From Candidatus Omnitrophota bacterium (lineage in GTDB: Bacteria > Omnitrophota > Gorgyraeia > Zapsychrales > Fredricksoniimonadaceae): a DNA stretch of 24,524 bases. Below the pieces are notes generated by a model. It was not told the DNA's origin, did not search any database, and saw nothing but the letters and a program-made list of their open reading frames with translations. The first letter of the stretch is position 1. Every line of letters starts with the position of its first letter. Below, one piece after another: positions 1 through 8,387 of the stretch. Position numbers and translations under genes: made by a program. The stretch covers positions 1-24,524 of the forward strand of contig JAGNTT010000012.1 in NCBI GenBank assembly GCA_017987425.1, given 5' to 3'.

Positions 1-1203
1 ATTGACACCGGACAGCGACATGGTTCCGATATTCGACCAGTTAACCCCGGCTCTGGTTAATGTGTTCAAGTCTGACCAGTTCACACCGGAGTGCGATAAT
101 GTCTGAATATTCGACCAGTTGATCCCAACTCTGGTTAACGTATTTAAATCCGACCAGTTGACACCGGAGACCGACATGGTTCCGATATTAGCCCAGTTAA
201 CGCCCGCAGTGCTCAGAGCATTAAGATCAGACCAGTTCACGCCCGAACTGCTCAGCGCGGAAAGCGAAGACCAATTGACGCCGGCCTGGCTCAGCGAGTT
301 GATGCCAGCCCAGTTGACGCCGGCTTGACTCAAAGAAGTGATGCCGGTCCAGTTGACGCCGGCCGTGCTCAGGGCATTAAGATCCGACCAGTTCACACCC
401 GCTTTACTCAACGCTCCGATGTCATTCCAGTTGACGCCTGCTTTAGTGAAAAGAGAAATATCGTTCCAGTTGATATTTTTCTTGCTCAGGACATCGATGT
501 CGGACCAGTTAATGCCTTTGTTGGACATCACAGTCAAATCGGACCAGTTTACATTCGCTGTCGTCAATTCGGCGAGGCTGTACCAGTTGATCTGCTCGCT
601 CCAGTTGACGCGCGCGCCGCTCATGACGGCGATGTCATACCAATTAACATGCGCCTTCGACATATAGTTGATATCAGTCCAATTGATGCCCGCGTCTGCA
701 AGGACTCCGATGCTTGACCAGTTGACACCTGTCTTGCTTAAGACCGCAAAATCCGACCAGTTAACCCCGGCACTCGTCATTGTGTTTAACGCTGACCAGT
801 TCACACCTGCTTTGGACAATGTCGTTAAATCCAGCCAGTTGATTCCCGATTTGGTAAGAACACCGACATCGTTCCAGTTGATGCCTGCATTGGTGAATGA
901 ATTGATACCGTCCCAGTTGACGCCGCGGGTTGTCATTGTATACACATCAGTCCAGTTGACTCCGGCATTGCTCAACGATGAAACATCCGACCAGTTAATG
1001 GCGCGCTTGGACATGGTTTCAACGTCGGTCCAGTTGATGTTGGCCTGGCTGTCGGTCACGCCTTTGATTGTGCTGATGTTGCTCTTGAGGACGGAAATAT
1101 CCAGCCAGTTGATGGTGTCGGTCTGAGTTTTGATCGCGGAGATGTCGCTCCAGTTGATGGTATCTGTCTTGCCTTTGATGACGCCGATGTCCTGCCAGTT
1201 AAT
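1..1203 (-). repeat. 39-bp tandem repeat array encoding the NW repeat
   Basis: The plus strand shows CCAGTT (reverse complement of Asn-Trp codons) at a regular 39-bp spacing from about 1000 down to 1, with rare exceptions. The first three units (1203-1039) have 45, 45 and 75 bp spacing, and one unit near 590-607 is only 18 bp. All changes are multiples of three, so the frame is kept. Units near the left edge are more alike than those near the N-terminal side, and the array is cut by the window edge. Confidence 0.95.
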
Positions 1204-2094
1204 GGTGTCCGTTTGTCCGCGGATGCCTTCAACCGTGGGCTTGATGAGATCCAAAGGCGTATATGTTTCATATGATGTGGCGCCTTGCTGGATGGTTACC
1301 TGGGCAAAGAAGGAATTGGAAGTTGTGGAAGGAACCCATGCGGTCGACTTGCACCAGTTGTTGGTCAAGTCTCTGGTCATGGTGAGGATGGTTTCGTTGG
1401 TGCCGTCTACCTTATATACATATGTGTTTTCGCAGGTGTCGCCGCTGGTCAAGGTGACACGGTCATTGTCGGATTCGATCCAGGTGTACACAGTGAAATC
1501 CGCAGTGCTGTTGTTCCAGGCGGCGGTTGCCTTAACACCGGTACCAGGGAACATGTCAAAGGCATCCGAGGTGGCGCTCTGCAATCCTGTCGCGCCGGCA
1601 ACCAATGTATACATGTTGCCCGCGTTCGTGATTCCAAGGTTGGTGAATTTCGCCAAACCGTTGACGACCGTCACTGTTGTTTCACCTTCCAGCGCGCCGG
1701 CTCCGGGGTTGTTTCCAATGTTCACAGTGACCTGAGTCGTGTTGTCGCTGCTGACGATATTGCCGTCGGCGTCCTGCACAGAAACGATGGGCTGACGTTC
1801 GAATTTTTTGAAGTGTTTGGCGGATGACGGAGAAACCGTGAACACGAGCTTCGAAGCGGCGCCGTGCGATAACGATTCGCTGGAAGAAGACGATGCGGCG
1901 CCATTGCCGGACTGCGGACCGCCGGCATAGATATCGCTTCCCAAAGAGGTTTCAGCGGATCCGCCCTGGTTGCCGCCGGCGTATTGAGAATACGCTGACT
2001 GGACGGAGAGCCCGCCGATGAGCAGGCACAGGAAGAAAATGGCCACCCATCTTTGGATGCTGAAACGTTTATTTGATTCTTTGTTATTCGTCAT
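1..2094 (-). CDS. exported Ig-like / 13-residue NW tandem-repeat protein, 3' end outside window
   Basis: The frame is open from ATG at 2094 to the left edge (698 codons, no stop), so the protein is partial at its C-terminus. Residues 1-36 form a signal peptide (basic start, hydrophobic core, cleavage near SAYS-Q). A Gly/Ser-rich linker follows, then an Ig-like beta region (about 80-180) of the type seen in bacterial adhesins and surface proteins, then a less defined beta region (about 185-290). From about residue 298 the protein is tandem repeats with consensus [VI]-N-W-[ST]-D-[IL]-x-x-[LM]-[ST]-x-A-G, about 30 units in view. No known enzyme motif is visible. It is the last visible gene of the run that starts with the ExeA-like ATPase, 34 bp after the SUMF1-like gene, which suggests a secreted or surface structural protein. 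No clear Shine-Dalgarno precedes the ATG. Function is unknown; a surface solenoid, fibre or adhesin is inference. Confidence 0.85.
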   Translation of the reverse strand, partial: MTNNKESNKRFSIQRWVAIFFLCLLIGGLSVQSAYSQYAGGNQGGSAETSLGSDIYAGGPQSGNGAASSSSSESLSHGAASKLVFTVSPSSAKHFKKFERQPIVSVQDADGNIVSSDNTTQVTVNIGNNPGAGALEGETTVTVVNGLAKFTNLGITNAGNMYTLVAGATGLQSATSDAFDMFPGTGVKATAAWNNSTADFTVYTWIESDNDRVTLTSGDTCENTYVYKVDGTNETILTMTRDLTNNWCKSTAWVPSTTSNSFFAQVTIQQGATSYETYTPLDLIKPTVEGIRGQTDTINWQDIGVIKGKTDTINWSDISAIKTQTDTINWLDISVLKSNISTIKGVTDSQANINWTDVETMSKRAINWSDVSSLSNAGVNWTDVYTMTTRGVNWDGINSFTNAGINWNDVGVLTKSGINWLDLTTLSKAGVNWSALNTMTSAGVNWSDFAVLSKTGVNWSSIGVLADAGINWTDINYMSKAHVNWYDIAVMSGARVNWSEQINWYSLAELTTANVNWSDLTVMSNKGINWSDIDVLSKKNINWNDISLFTKAGVNWNDIGALSKAGVNWSDLNALSTAGVNWTGITSLSQAGVNWAGINSLSQAGVNWSSLSALSSSGVNWSDLNALSTAGVNWANIGTMSVSGVNWSDLNTLTRVGINWSNIQTLSHSGVNWSDLNTLTRAGVNWSNIGTMSLSGVN

Positions 2095-2128
2095 GCGATA
2101 TGGAATTAGGATTACGAATTATTAAATC

Positions 2129-3802
2129 TTACGGGGCCGTACGGGCAAGCCTTCCGCCGGTCACTACACCGTAATTGGCATCGTATCTCTGATAAAAACC
2201 CTGACTGTCCGGATCTTTGACAGCATATGTCCTGGATGAAATCTGAAAATGCCGGACACTGCTCGAGGCGTAATCGCCCCCCTTATACCCGATCCCGACG
2301 GTGCCATTGACGCCGTACACAACATTGGTGTTGATGCCAGGCCAATCAGGATTTGTTGCGTTGCCTTCATAACCGCTGACGGTCGACAGTTCGCCATCAC
2401 CATTCGTTCCTAAAAATTGACGTCCCTGCGTACGACCTAGAGTGACCACAGGTTCAGAAAGATTTCCGGAAAGTTCAAGATTCCCGTAATAACCGGCTCC
2501 GCTTGTAACTCGATTGTCGGTGCCGTCGGCAAAAATACCGGCGCGCAGAGGTCCCTTTTGATTGTCGGCGGATCCGCCGGCACGGCCGTCACCGGAGGTC
2601 CATCCTAAATTATTGCGGTTCAAATTCGTGGCGCTGTCCATTAAGGATTCTGTTCCGTCTTCATCGGCATTGGCCGGGGTGATCTGTCCGCCGGCTGGAA
2701 CGCGAGAGGTTGCATCGCCCCAGGCAAATTCATCGGCAGTTACGGAAATGTCCTTGCCGCGGGCGGCTTTTTCATATTCGAGTTCCGTCATCGGACGAAG
2801 ACCTGCCCAATCGGCGTAAGCGGCGATGTCGGGCCAGCCGGCATATGTGAGCGGACGCGAAGGACGTGATGTCGTGGCATTGTACGTCGGATGCGTCGCA
2901 TCCCAGCTAATGGTATTGCGGTTGACGACACCGTCAGAATTCTTTCCGCCGATTGCGGCCGCCGTGATGTCGCGGCTGGTTTTTTGCGAAGGAGTCAATG
3001 TATTAAAGAAGCCCACCCATTCGCCTTCTGTCAGTTCATATTTCATCAGATAAAATGATTTGAAACCCTTCGGGAAAGAAGCCGGAACCAGAAACGCATC
3101 GCCGGAACTGTTCTCTCCGCTCGCGCCGGTCGAGGTGTAATAGAAACCGTCCGCCGGGCTGTTGGTCGTCGTAATCGGGTTTTCGCTGATCACATACCAC
3201 GGATCATTGTCCGCGGAACCCTGCTTTAAACGATATTCAGATGCGCTGTTTCCGTCTCCGGCATAAAACGCGCCTTCGGCGATGTACACCATTTCGAGTC
3301 CGAAAACTTTAGTGACCGTGTTCGAGGCCTTGGCGACCGCGTCGCTGACACCGTCCTGTCCGTAATTCCAGACAAATTTAACACCCTCGGCGGCAATGCT
3401 GCCCGCGCCGAAATTTGTTCTCTGAAGGAAAAATCCTCTCTGGTCGATCGGAACAATCACTTCAAAATCAGCGGGAGTCGAGAAACCGATAGGGTTCGTT
3501 CCGTTGGAAGCCATGCTGGCATGGTGCCATGTGACACCCCCGTCGGTGGAATACTTCATGAAAATCCATGCCGCATCATTGTTCGTTGTATTGCGCCAGG
3601 AATTGTCCTGACTCATATCGAATGTAAAGGACATTGTGTTTGATGCTATGTCTGTCGATGCGACATTAAGGTTGCTCAGCTTCAAATTGTTGGCCGATGC
3701 CATGGGTGATAAAACAAACGCAGCGAAGAGCACGCCCAAGAAAGCGTTTACCCGTCGAGAAACAGAAAAACCGCAAGTTTTGTTTAACTTATTCACCGTC
3801 AT
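2129..3802 (-). CDS. exported SUMF1/FGE-fold protein (non-catalytic type), paralog 2
   Basis: The start is ATG 3802 rather than the longer open frame to 3898, because GGGGAG lies 9-13 nt upstream and a signal peptide follows directly (ending near SPMASA-N). This gives 557 aa. An N-terminal beta domain (about 35-170) contains the motif NSWRN. The rest is a formylglycine-generating-enzyme/sulfatase-modifying (SUMF1) fold with landmarks MVYIAEGAFYAGD, YLMKYELTEGEW, RPMTELEYEKAARG, LELSGNLSE and a C-terminal GGRLARTAP. The mature chain appears to have no cysteine, so the FGE catalytic Cys pair is absent. A binding or structural role is more likely than sulfatase activation. The 14-bp overlap with the upstream paralog suggests translational coupling. 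Tandem duplication is the simplest origin of the pair. Confidence 0.85.
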   Translation of the reverse strand: MTVNKLNKTCGFSVSRRVNAFLGVLFAAFVLSPMASANNLKLSNLNVASTDIASNTMSFTFDMSQDNSWRNTTNNDAAWIFMKYSTDGGVTWHHASMASNGTNPIGFSTPADFEVIVPIDQRGFFLQRTNFGAGSIAAEGVKFVWNYGQDGVSDAVAKASNTVTKVFGLEMVYIAEGAFYAGDGNSASEYRLKQGSADNDPWYVISENPITTTNSPADGFYYTSTGASGENSSGDAFLVPASFPKGFKSFYLMKYELTEGEWVGFFNTLTPSQKTSRDITAAAIGGKNSDGVVNRNTISWDATHPTYNATTSRPSRPLTYAGWPDIAAYADWAGLRPMTELEYEKAARGKDISVTADEFAWGDATSRVPAGGQITPANADEDGTESLMDSATNLNRNNLGWTSGDGRAGGSADNQKGPLRAGIFADGTDNRVTSGAGYYGNLELSGNLSEPVVTLGRTQGRQFLGTNGDGELSTVSGYEGNATNPDWPGINTNVVYGVNGTVGIGYKGGDYASSSVRHFQISSRTYAVKDPDSQGFYQRYDANYGVVTGGRLARTAP

Positions 3803-5372
3803 ATGTACGAGCTCCCCGTCCACCATATGTATTTGTTGCCTGTGCCGTTTCAAGTGCCGCCTGGGAACGGTCCGAAATACGAAGAAGATCGGATGCATCG
3901 GCCCATGATCCGCCGCGAAGACCGGAACCGGCAGCGTCGGTGACGCCGCGGGTTGCGACCGAATTCAATCCGGGCCAGCCGGCGACGTCCGCGTATCCTT
4001 CATAACCCGCATCCGTGGATAAAATTCCGTTGCCGTTTTCGGCCGTGAAATTGCGTCCGGAAGCATTGCCGATCGTCACGGTCCATTCTTTCAAATTGCC
4101 GGAAAGTTCCATGACGCCGTAATAAGCCGCGCCCGAATTTTCACGTGTTGCTGAATTGTTTGCAAAAATGCCGCCGAGTAACGGGCCGTGCTGATTCTCG
4201 GCGCCCTGTGCAGAATCGCCGCCGCTTAATGTCGTATTATCGAAATTGGCATTGGCTCCGCTGGTTGCAATTGTTTCCGTACCGTCTTCATCTCCGGAAG
4301 AAAGAGCGGTAACAGCCTTGATATCCGTTGATCCCCAGGCATATTCCCCGTCGATCGGGAGAACCGGACCGCGCGCTGCCTTTTCATATTCAAGTTCGGA
4401 AATCGGTCTCAGCGCCGCCCAGTCGAGAAACGCCGCCAAATCTGTCCAGCTTAAATAACTGGCGGAGCGGGCGGGACGCAATGATGAACAGGCCAGCGGT
4501 GCTCCTGAACAACCGATCGTGTTACGGGCAACGACGGTGTCGGAATTTTTATGGGCATTGTCGGTCAAATCGTGATGAGCTCTTGCGGCTGCGCTCGGCA
4601 GAGAATTGATGAACTCAAGCCACTGCCCTTCCGTGACTTCATACTTCATGATATAAAATGCCTGGAAACCTTTGGGGAAATCAGCCGATATATTAAAGGA
4701 AGCTCCGGTCGCGGCCTCTGAAGGATTATTGGCGGATACATAACGAAAACCGTTGCTGACCGTATTGGATACGGAGATGGCAGATTCGCTGTTGATGTAC
4801 CAGGCATCGCTGTCGGAAGAACCCTGATCCAGTGAGGCAACGCTGTGATCGTTATCACCGGCATAGAAAGCGCCTTGAGGAATAAAAACCATTTCTATCC
4901 CCAAAACGCTGGCCATGATCTCATCGTCGGCCGAGAAACCGCAGCTGGAATAATCAAGCACAAGCTGAACGTTTTGTGAAGAGACAGTTCCGGGCGAGGC
5001 GTTCTCGGAACGGCGCAGGAAAGCTCCCGCTTTATCCTGAGGGACATAAAGTTCAACATCGCTTGCCGTGCCGGCGGAGAATCCCGTCGGTGTGATGCCG
5101 GAAGCAGACAGACTGCAAAGCTTTTTATGAGTGGGAACGCCGTTAGGATTGTAAAGACGGACGGTCAGCCACACCGCATCGTGATTGATCTTATTCCGCC
5201 ATGAATAATCCAGGCTGACATCGAACTTCACGGCAACCGTGTTGGCATTGATATCACGCGAACCCAAATCAACATTGCTTACGGACAAATTACTTGCCCA
5301 AGCAGGTGACATGCCGGCAGCCAGTATCGCTCCCAATGCCAGACCGCACACCCTTGCCCAAAAAATCTTCAT
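3789..5372 (-). CDS. exported SUMF1/FGE-fold protein (non-catalytic type), paralog 1
   Basis: The start is ATG 5372 because AGAGG sits just upstream and a signal peptide begins there (MKIFWARVCGL..., cleavage near AWAS-N). An in-frame GTG at 5402 is less convincing. The product is 527 aa with the same layout as the downstream gene: an N-terminal beta domain with YSWRN, then a SUMF1-fold domain with MVFIPQGAFYAGD, YIMKYEVTEGQWLEF, RPISELEYEKAARG, MELSGNLKEW, LRGGSW and RISDRS. The end of the domain reads YGGRGART where active FGEs have a Cys-containing loop, so enzymatic activity is not expected. Four mature cysteines lie elsewhere, two of them flanking a short loop (GCSGAPLAC). It belongs to the secretin/TPR gene run and is probably exported cargo or a surface component. 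Confidence 0.85.
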   Translation of the reverse strand: MKIFWARVCGLALGAILAAGMSPAWASNLSVSNVDLGSRDINANTVAVKFDVSLDYSWRNKINHDAVWLTVRLYNPNGVPTHKKLCSLSASGITPTGFSAGTASDVELYVPQDKAGAFLRRSENASPGTVSSQNVQLVLDYSSCGFSADDEIMASVLGIEMVFIPQGAFYAGDNDHSVASLDQGSSDSDAWYINSESAISVSNTVSNGFRYVSANNPSEAATGASFNISADFPKGFQAFYIMKYEVTEGQWLEFINSLPSAAARAHHDLTDNAHKNSDTVVARNTIGCSGAPLACSSLRPARSASYLSWTDLAAFLDWAALRPISELEYEKAARGPVLPIDGEYAWGSTDIKAVTALSSGDEDGTETIATSGANANFDNTTLSGGDSAQGAENQHGPLLGGIFANNSATRENSGAAYYGVMELSGNLKEWTVTIGNASGRNFTAENGNGILSTDAGYEGYADVAGWPGLNSVATRGVTDAAGSGLRGGSWADASDLLRISDRSQAALETAQATNTYGGRGARTYDGE

Positions 5373-5409
5373 ATAACCTCTATTTAAAACCAAAATGTTC
5401 ACAAAGACC

Positions 5410-6144
5410 TTATCGGATAACGTTTTCGTAACCTTTGTCCTTGTCTAGCGGAGAATCGATACGGGCGCGGATGGAAAGCTTCGCAGCAGCCATTTTTTCC
5501 TTTACCAGATCGATGTCGTCGGCGTCCGGTCTTAAATACAGGTACCACTGATAATGCTTGAGTGATGTTTCCTGATCTTTCAAATATTCACCGCTGATGA
5601 ACGCGAGATTGAAATGAATATCGGCGTCATACGGGCTTAAATCCACGGCCTGATAATATTCAACAACGGCGCGCTGGTATTCGCCGCGCTGAAAGAAAAT
5701 GTTGCCCATGTTGTAATGAGCTTTGGCCAATTCATCTTTAAATGCTTCATCGTTCGGATCCATTTCGGCGCCGTGCGAAAGAATGTCGTAGGTTTTTTCT
5801 TCCATCTGAGCGCTGATGGCCTGGGCAGGATCAGCGGGCTTTGCTTTGGGGGCCTCAGCGTTCTTGTTTAATTTTTCTTCCAGCTGGTTCACGCGCTTGT
5901 TGAAATCTTCCTGCTGCTGGGTCATGGTCTGCTTGACGTCGGAAATTTCCTGGGTGTATTTTTTGTTCAGATTCTCGACGCGGCGGATCTCTTTGATGAA
6001 CTGTTCGCGCTCCGATCCCGCTTGACCGCCCTCCTGAGCACGGACGCTGACGGCCAATCCTGAAATCAGGCCTCCCGCCAAAAGCGCAGACAAGCCAAGC
6101 ATAAAGCCTTTTAGCTTGAACATATTTTTGGTTTTGATGAACAT
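5410..6144 (-). CDS. exported coiled-coil/TPR protein of the secretin cluster
   Basis: ATG 6144 is chosen over ATG 6180: TTGGAG lies 6-11 nt upstream of 6144, and no ribosome site precedes 6180. The product is 244 aa. Residues 1-36 form a signal peptide (cleavage near SVRA-Q) without a lipobox. A charged, Gln/Glu/Lys-rich segment at about 44-95 looks like a coiled coil, followed by a Pro/Ala linker. Two or three TPR motifs occupy about 135-215 (AHYNMGNIFFQRGEYQRAV, ADIHFNLAFI). It lies 43 bp after the secretin gene. Periplasmic TPR proteins often help secretin assembly or piloting, so such a role here is inferred from context. The sequence shows no enzyme motif. Confidence 0.8.
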   Translation of the reverse strand: MFIKTKNMFKLKGFMLGLSALLAGGLISGLAVSVRAQEGGQAGSEREQFIKEIRRVENLNKKYTQEISDVKQTMTQQQEDFNKRVNQLEEKLNKNAEAPKAKPADPAQAISAQMEEKTYDILSHGAEMDPNDEAFKDELAKAHYNMGNIFFQRGEYQRAVVEYYQAVDLSPYDADIHFNLAFISGEYLKDQETSLKHYQWYLYLRPDADDIDLVKEKMAAAKLSIRARIDSPLDKDKGYENVIR

Positions 6145-6187
6145 TGTTTTCTCCAATTTATTTGTCTGGTTAATGGACATTGGCCAT

Positions 6188-7786
6188 TTATTTGTATGAT
6201 TTCGGAGGCTTGATCGTGCCCCGTTCTTTTAAATATGTATCGTCCGCCGTAATGATGTGCGGCGTGATCAGGATGATGACTTCCGTCGATTCGATCGAAT
6301 CGGTTGTACGGCTGAATAATTTCTCGAGATACGGAACGTTCATCAAAACCGGCAGGCCTTTTTTAACATGCGACTTGTCTTCTTTACGAAGACCGGCCAT
6401 GACGATCGTCTGACCGTCCTTGACCATAAGAGTTGTCTGGACTTCGGTTTTGTTGACCTGCGGGATACCACCCTTGCTGGACTCGAGACGACCGACGACG
6501 TTTGAAATTTCCGGTCGCAGGCGCATCGTAACCACACCGTCGTCGTTGATGGTCGGCGTCACGTTCAACTTCAGACCGACGTCGATGAAGCGCACGTCTT
6601 CGCTGGTGATCGCGTTGTCACCGGTACCGTTGACGGTTGAAATAATATAGGGAACAGTGTCACCGATATGGATCTTGGCTTCTTCATTATTAGTGACCAG
6701 GATCTGCGGATTGGAAAGGATCTTCGTATCGCTCACCTGCTGCAGGGCCCTGATGGCTGTTGAGAATTCATCCGACGAGAAATCCCCGACGCCGATCTTG
6801 CCGTAAAGATTTTTCAGATTATCCGAGGTGGAAAGACCGCCTTCATTCATGTATAGGTTGGTGAAGCTGATCTTCCTTAATGTAGGATCATTGCTGCTCT
6901 GGAAGTTAAGCGTCCAGTCAACACCGACATCGTAGTTGGGCTTCATAACGACTTGCAGAATACGCGCAACGATCAAAACTTCCTTGGTCGGAGTGTCGAG
7001 TTCGGCGATGATCTTTTCAACTTCCTTGCGGCGTTCAGGGAACACGCGGACCATCAGCTGATTTGTGCGCTCATCGGCGGTGACGGAACCGACGGCCTTG
7101 GCATCGATGCGTGATCGTAATTTCTCGGCGATGACATCGGCTTTGGCATATTTAAGAACATACATCATGGTTTCTAGCGGTTTTTCCAGTTGGGTAATGG
7201 CGGCCTTCATCTGTTCGATGGACTGCGGAGTATCGATCAAAACTACGGAACCTGTATCTTCATCGATGATGATCTTGCCGATGTTTGTCTTCATGTTGTC
7301 GAGTGCGGCTAAAACGTAGCTGGGTTTTGAATATTGAAGATGGATGACGGAAACTGAGGTTTTGTCGCTGAACTTTTTTCCATAAATCGATTCGAATTCG
7401 GCGGAGGTCATCAGCTGAACGATGTCGTTATCGATGTGGTATGCCAGTTTGTTGGAGATCACAACGATATCCAGAGCATCCTTGATGCCGACGTTGTGGA
7501 GCAGCACTGTGGTCTTTCCTTCCACCGTCGGGCTGATGACAACGTTGAAGTCCCCCTTGACCGCAAGAAATTTGAGGATGTCAACGATGTTCATGTCGCG
7601 CACATCGAGAGTGATTTTGCGCGCCAGACGGTCTTCAAGAGGTTCCTTGGGTTCCGTCAGGATGATCGGCTGCGGTTTCTGCGCATCCGCGTCCTGTGCT
7701 CTCGCGATGCCGAGCATCAAAACAGGCGCGGCGATGTAGAGCACCGTCAAAAACAAAATTTTGAGTTTGAAGGTATGTGTTCTCAT
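6188..7786 (-). CDS. secretin, PilQ/GspD family outer-membrane channel
   Basis: 532 aa. The signal peptide ends near residue 30 (GIARA-Q). An N-terminal secretin/TonB short domain (about 55-125, KITLDVRDMNIVDILKFLA) and two N1-type modules (about 145-275) precede the beta-barrel secretin domain (about 280-515). Landmarks are KILSNPQILVTNNEEAKIHIG, VQTTLMVKDGQTIVMAGL and the C-terminal LPVLMNVPYLEKLF...EVIILITPHII, all typical of type II secretion and type IV pilus secretins. The protein should oligomerise as a gated pore in the outer membrane. Its ATG overlaps the stop of the GspC/PilP-like gene (ATGA), so the two are translationally coupled. The sequence does not settle whether it serves a pilus or a type II-like system, and no pilin, GspE or GspF is in the window. 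Confidence 0.95.
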   Translation of the reverse strand: MRTHTFKLKILFLTVLYIAAPVLMLGIARAQDADAQKPQPIILTEPKEPLEDRLARKITLDVRDMNIVDILKFLAVKGDFNVVISPTVEGKTTVLLHNVGIKDALDIVVISNKLAYHIDNDIVQLMTSAEFESIYGKKFSDKTSVSVIHLQYSKPSYVLAALDNMKTNIGKIIIDEDTGSVVLIDTPQSIEQMKAAITQLEKPLETMMYVLKYAKADVIAEKLRSRIDAKAVGSVTADERTNQLMVRVFPERRKEVEKIIAELDTPTKEVLIVARILQVVMKPNYDVGVDWTLNFQSSNDPTLRKISFTNLYMNEGGLSTSDNLKNLYGKIGVGDFSSDEFSTAIRALQQVSDTKILSNPQILVTNNEEAKIHIGDTVPYIISTVNGTGDNAITSEDVRFIDVGLKLNVTPTINDDGVVTMRLRPEISNVVGRLESSKGGIPQVNKTEVQTTLMVKDGQTIVMAGLRKEDKSHVKKGLPVLMNVPYLEKLFSRTTDSIESTEVIILITPHIITADDTYLKERGTIKPPKSYK

Positions 7787-8376
7787 AGCTTAATTGTGAT
7801 CTCCTCGTTTTCGTAACCAAAAACCGCGCGGTCGGTGTAGATGGTTTTGATGGTTACGTCGTCTAATTTTTCCCCTTCACGAATAAAATAGGTCATGCCA
7901 GTGGTTGTGTCCTCAACCATGACGGAAGCTGATTCTGGTAAATCAAGCCAAGCCACACCCACCAGCTTGTATTTCGACAGTTTCTTGGTTAAATTCGGCT
8001 TGGATGCGACGCTGACCTTGTCCGACTGCTCCTTCTCGTACGGCTTGAAAATATTCCGTGTGCCGATCTTCTGGGCGTAATACGAAATGTCATGAGGTTT
8101 GGGAAGTTCGACATCGCCTGAAGAAGCTCCGACAGCGCTTAAATCGAAATCAACCTGTTTGTGCAACAACTGATTTCCCGAGTTGATTTCATATCCCAGT
8201 ACGGCCAGGCACACTACGATCGCCAAAACCAAAATACCGTTGAGCATCTGGACGGAAAATGCAAACTGACGTTGCGGAGCCTTGACCTTTACCGATGCGC
8301 CGCCTGTGGACGTAGGAGCCTTCCCCGAAGCCTCGAGGATTTTCAAAAGTTTTTGTTCTGCCGTTTCTTTAGCCAT
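7783..8376 (-). CDS. GspC/PilP-like inner-membrane secretion protein
   Basis: 197 aa. A cytoplasmic N-terminus (1-42) is followed by a single membrane segment at about 43-62 and a periplasmic part. That part has the GspC/PilP-type signature IGTRNIFKP (104-112) and a small beta domain (about 137-197) with YKLVGVAW, VMVEDTTTGMTYFIREGE and VFGYENEEI. GspC and PilP proteins connect the inner-membrane platform to the N0 domain of the secretin, and the coupled downstream gene is the secretin. No PDZ domain is present, which makes it short for a classical GspC and closer to PilP or a minimal HR domain. It starts 11 bp after the ATPase gene. Confidence 0.85.
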   Translation of the reverse strand: MAKETAEQKLLKILEASGKAPTSTGGASVKVKAPQRQFAFSVQMLNGILVLAIVVCLAVLGYEINSGNQLLHKQVDFDLSAVGASSGDVELPKPHDISYYAQKIGTRNIFKPYEKEQSDKVSVASKPNLTKKLSKYKLVGVAWLDLPESASVMVEDTTTGMTYFIREGEKLDDVTIKTIYTDRAVFGYENEEITIKL

Positions 8377-8387
8377 TCGCTTGGTTC

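Noticed and set aside
119..1126. Plus-strand ORFs with QLTPA-type repeats
   Set aside because: They are antisense readings of the 39-bp array. The minus strand has a signal peptide and an uninterrupted 698-codon frame, so it is the coding strand.
1..1203. CRISPR array
   Set aside because: Unit spacing equals repeat length with no unique spacers between conserved repeats, and the units are coding and divergent.
2129..5372. Active formylglycine-generating enzymes
   Set aside because: The C-terminal cysteine pair needed for catalysis is absent in both, and no sulfatase gene is nearby.
5373..5402. GTG start at 5402 for the first SUMF1-like gene
   Set aside because: ATG 5372 has a good ribosome site and begins a standard signal peptide; the extension would place ten residues before it.
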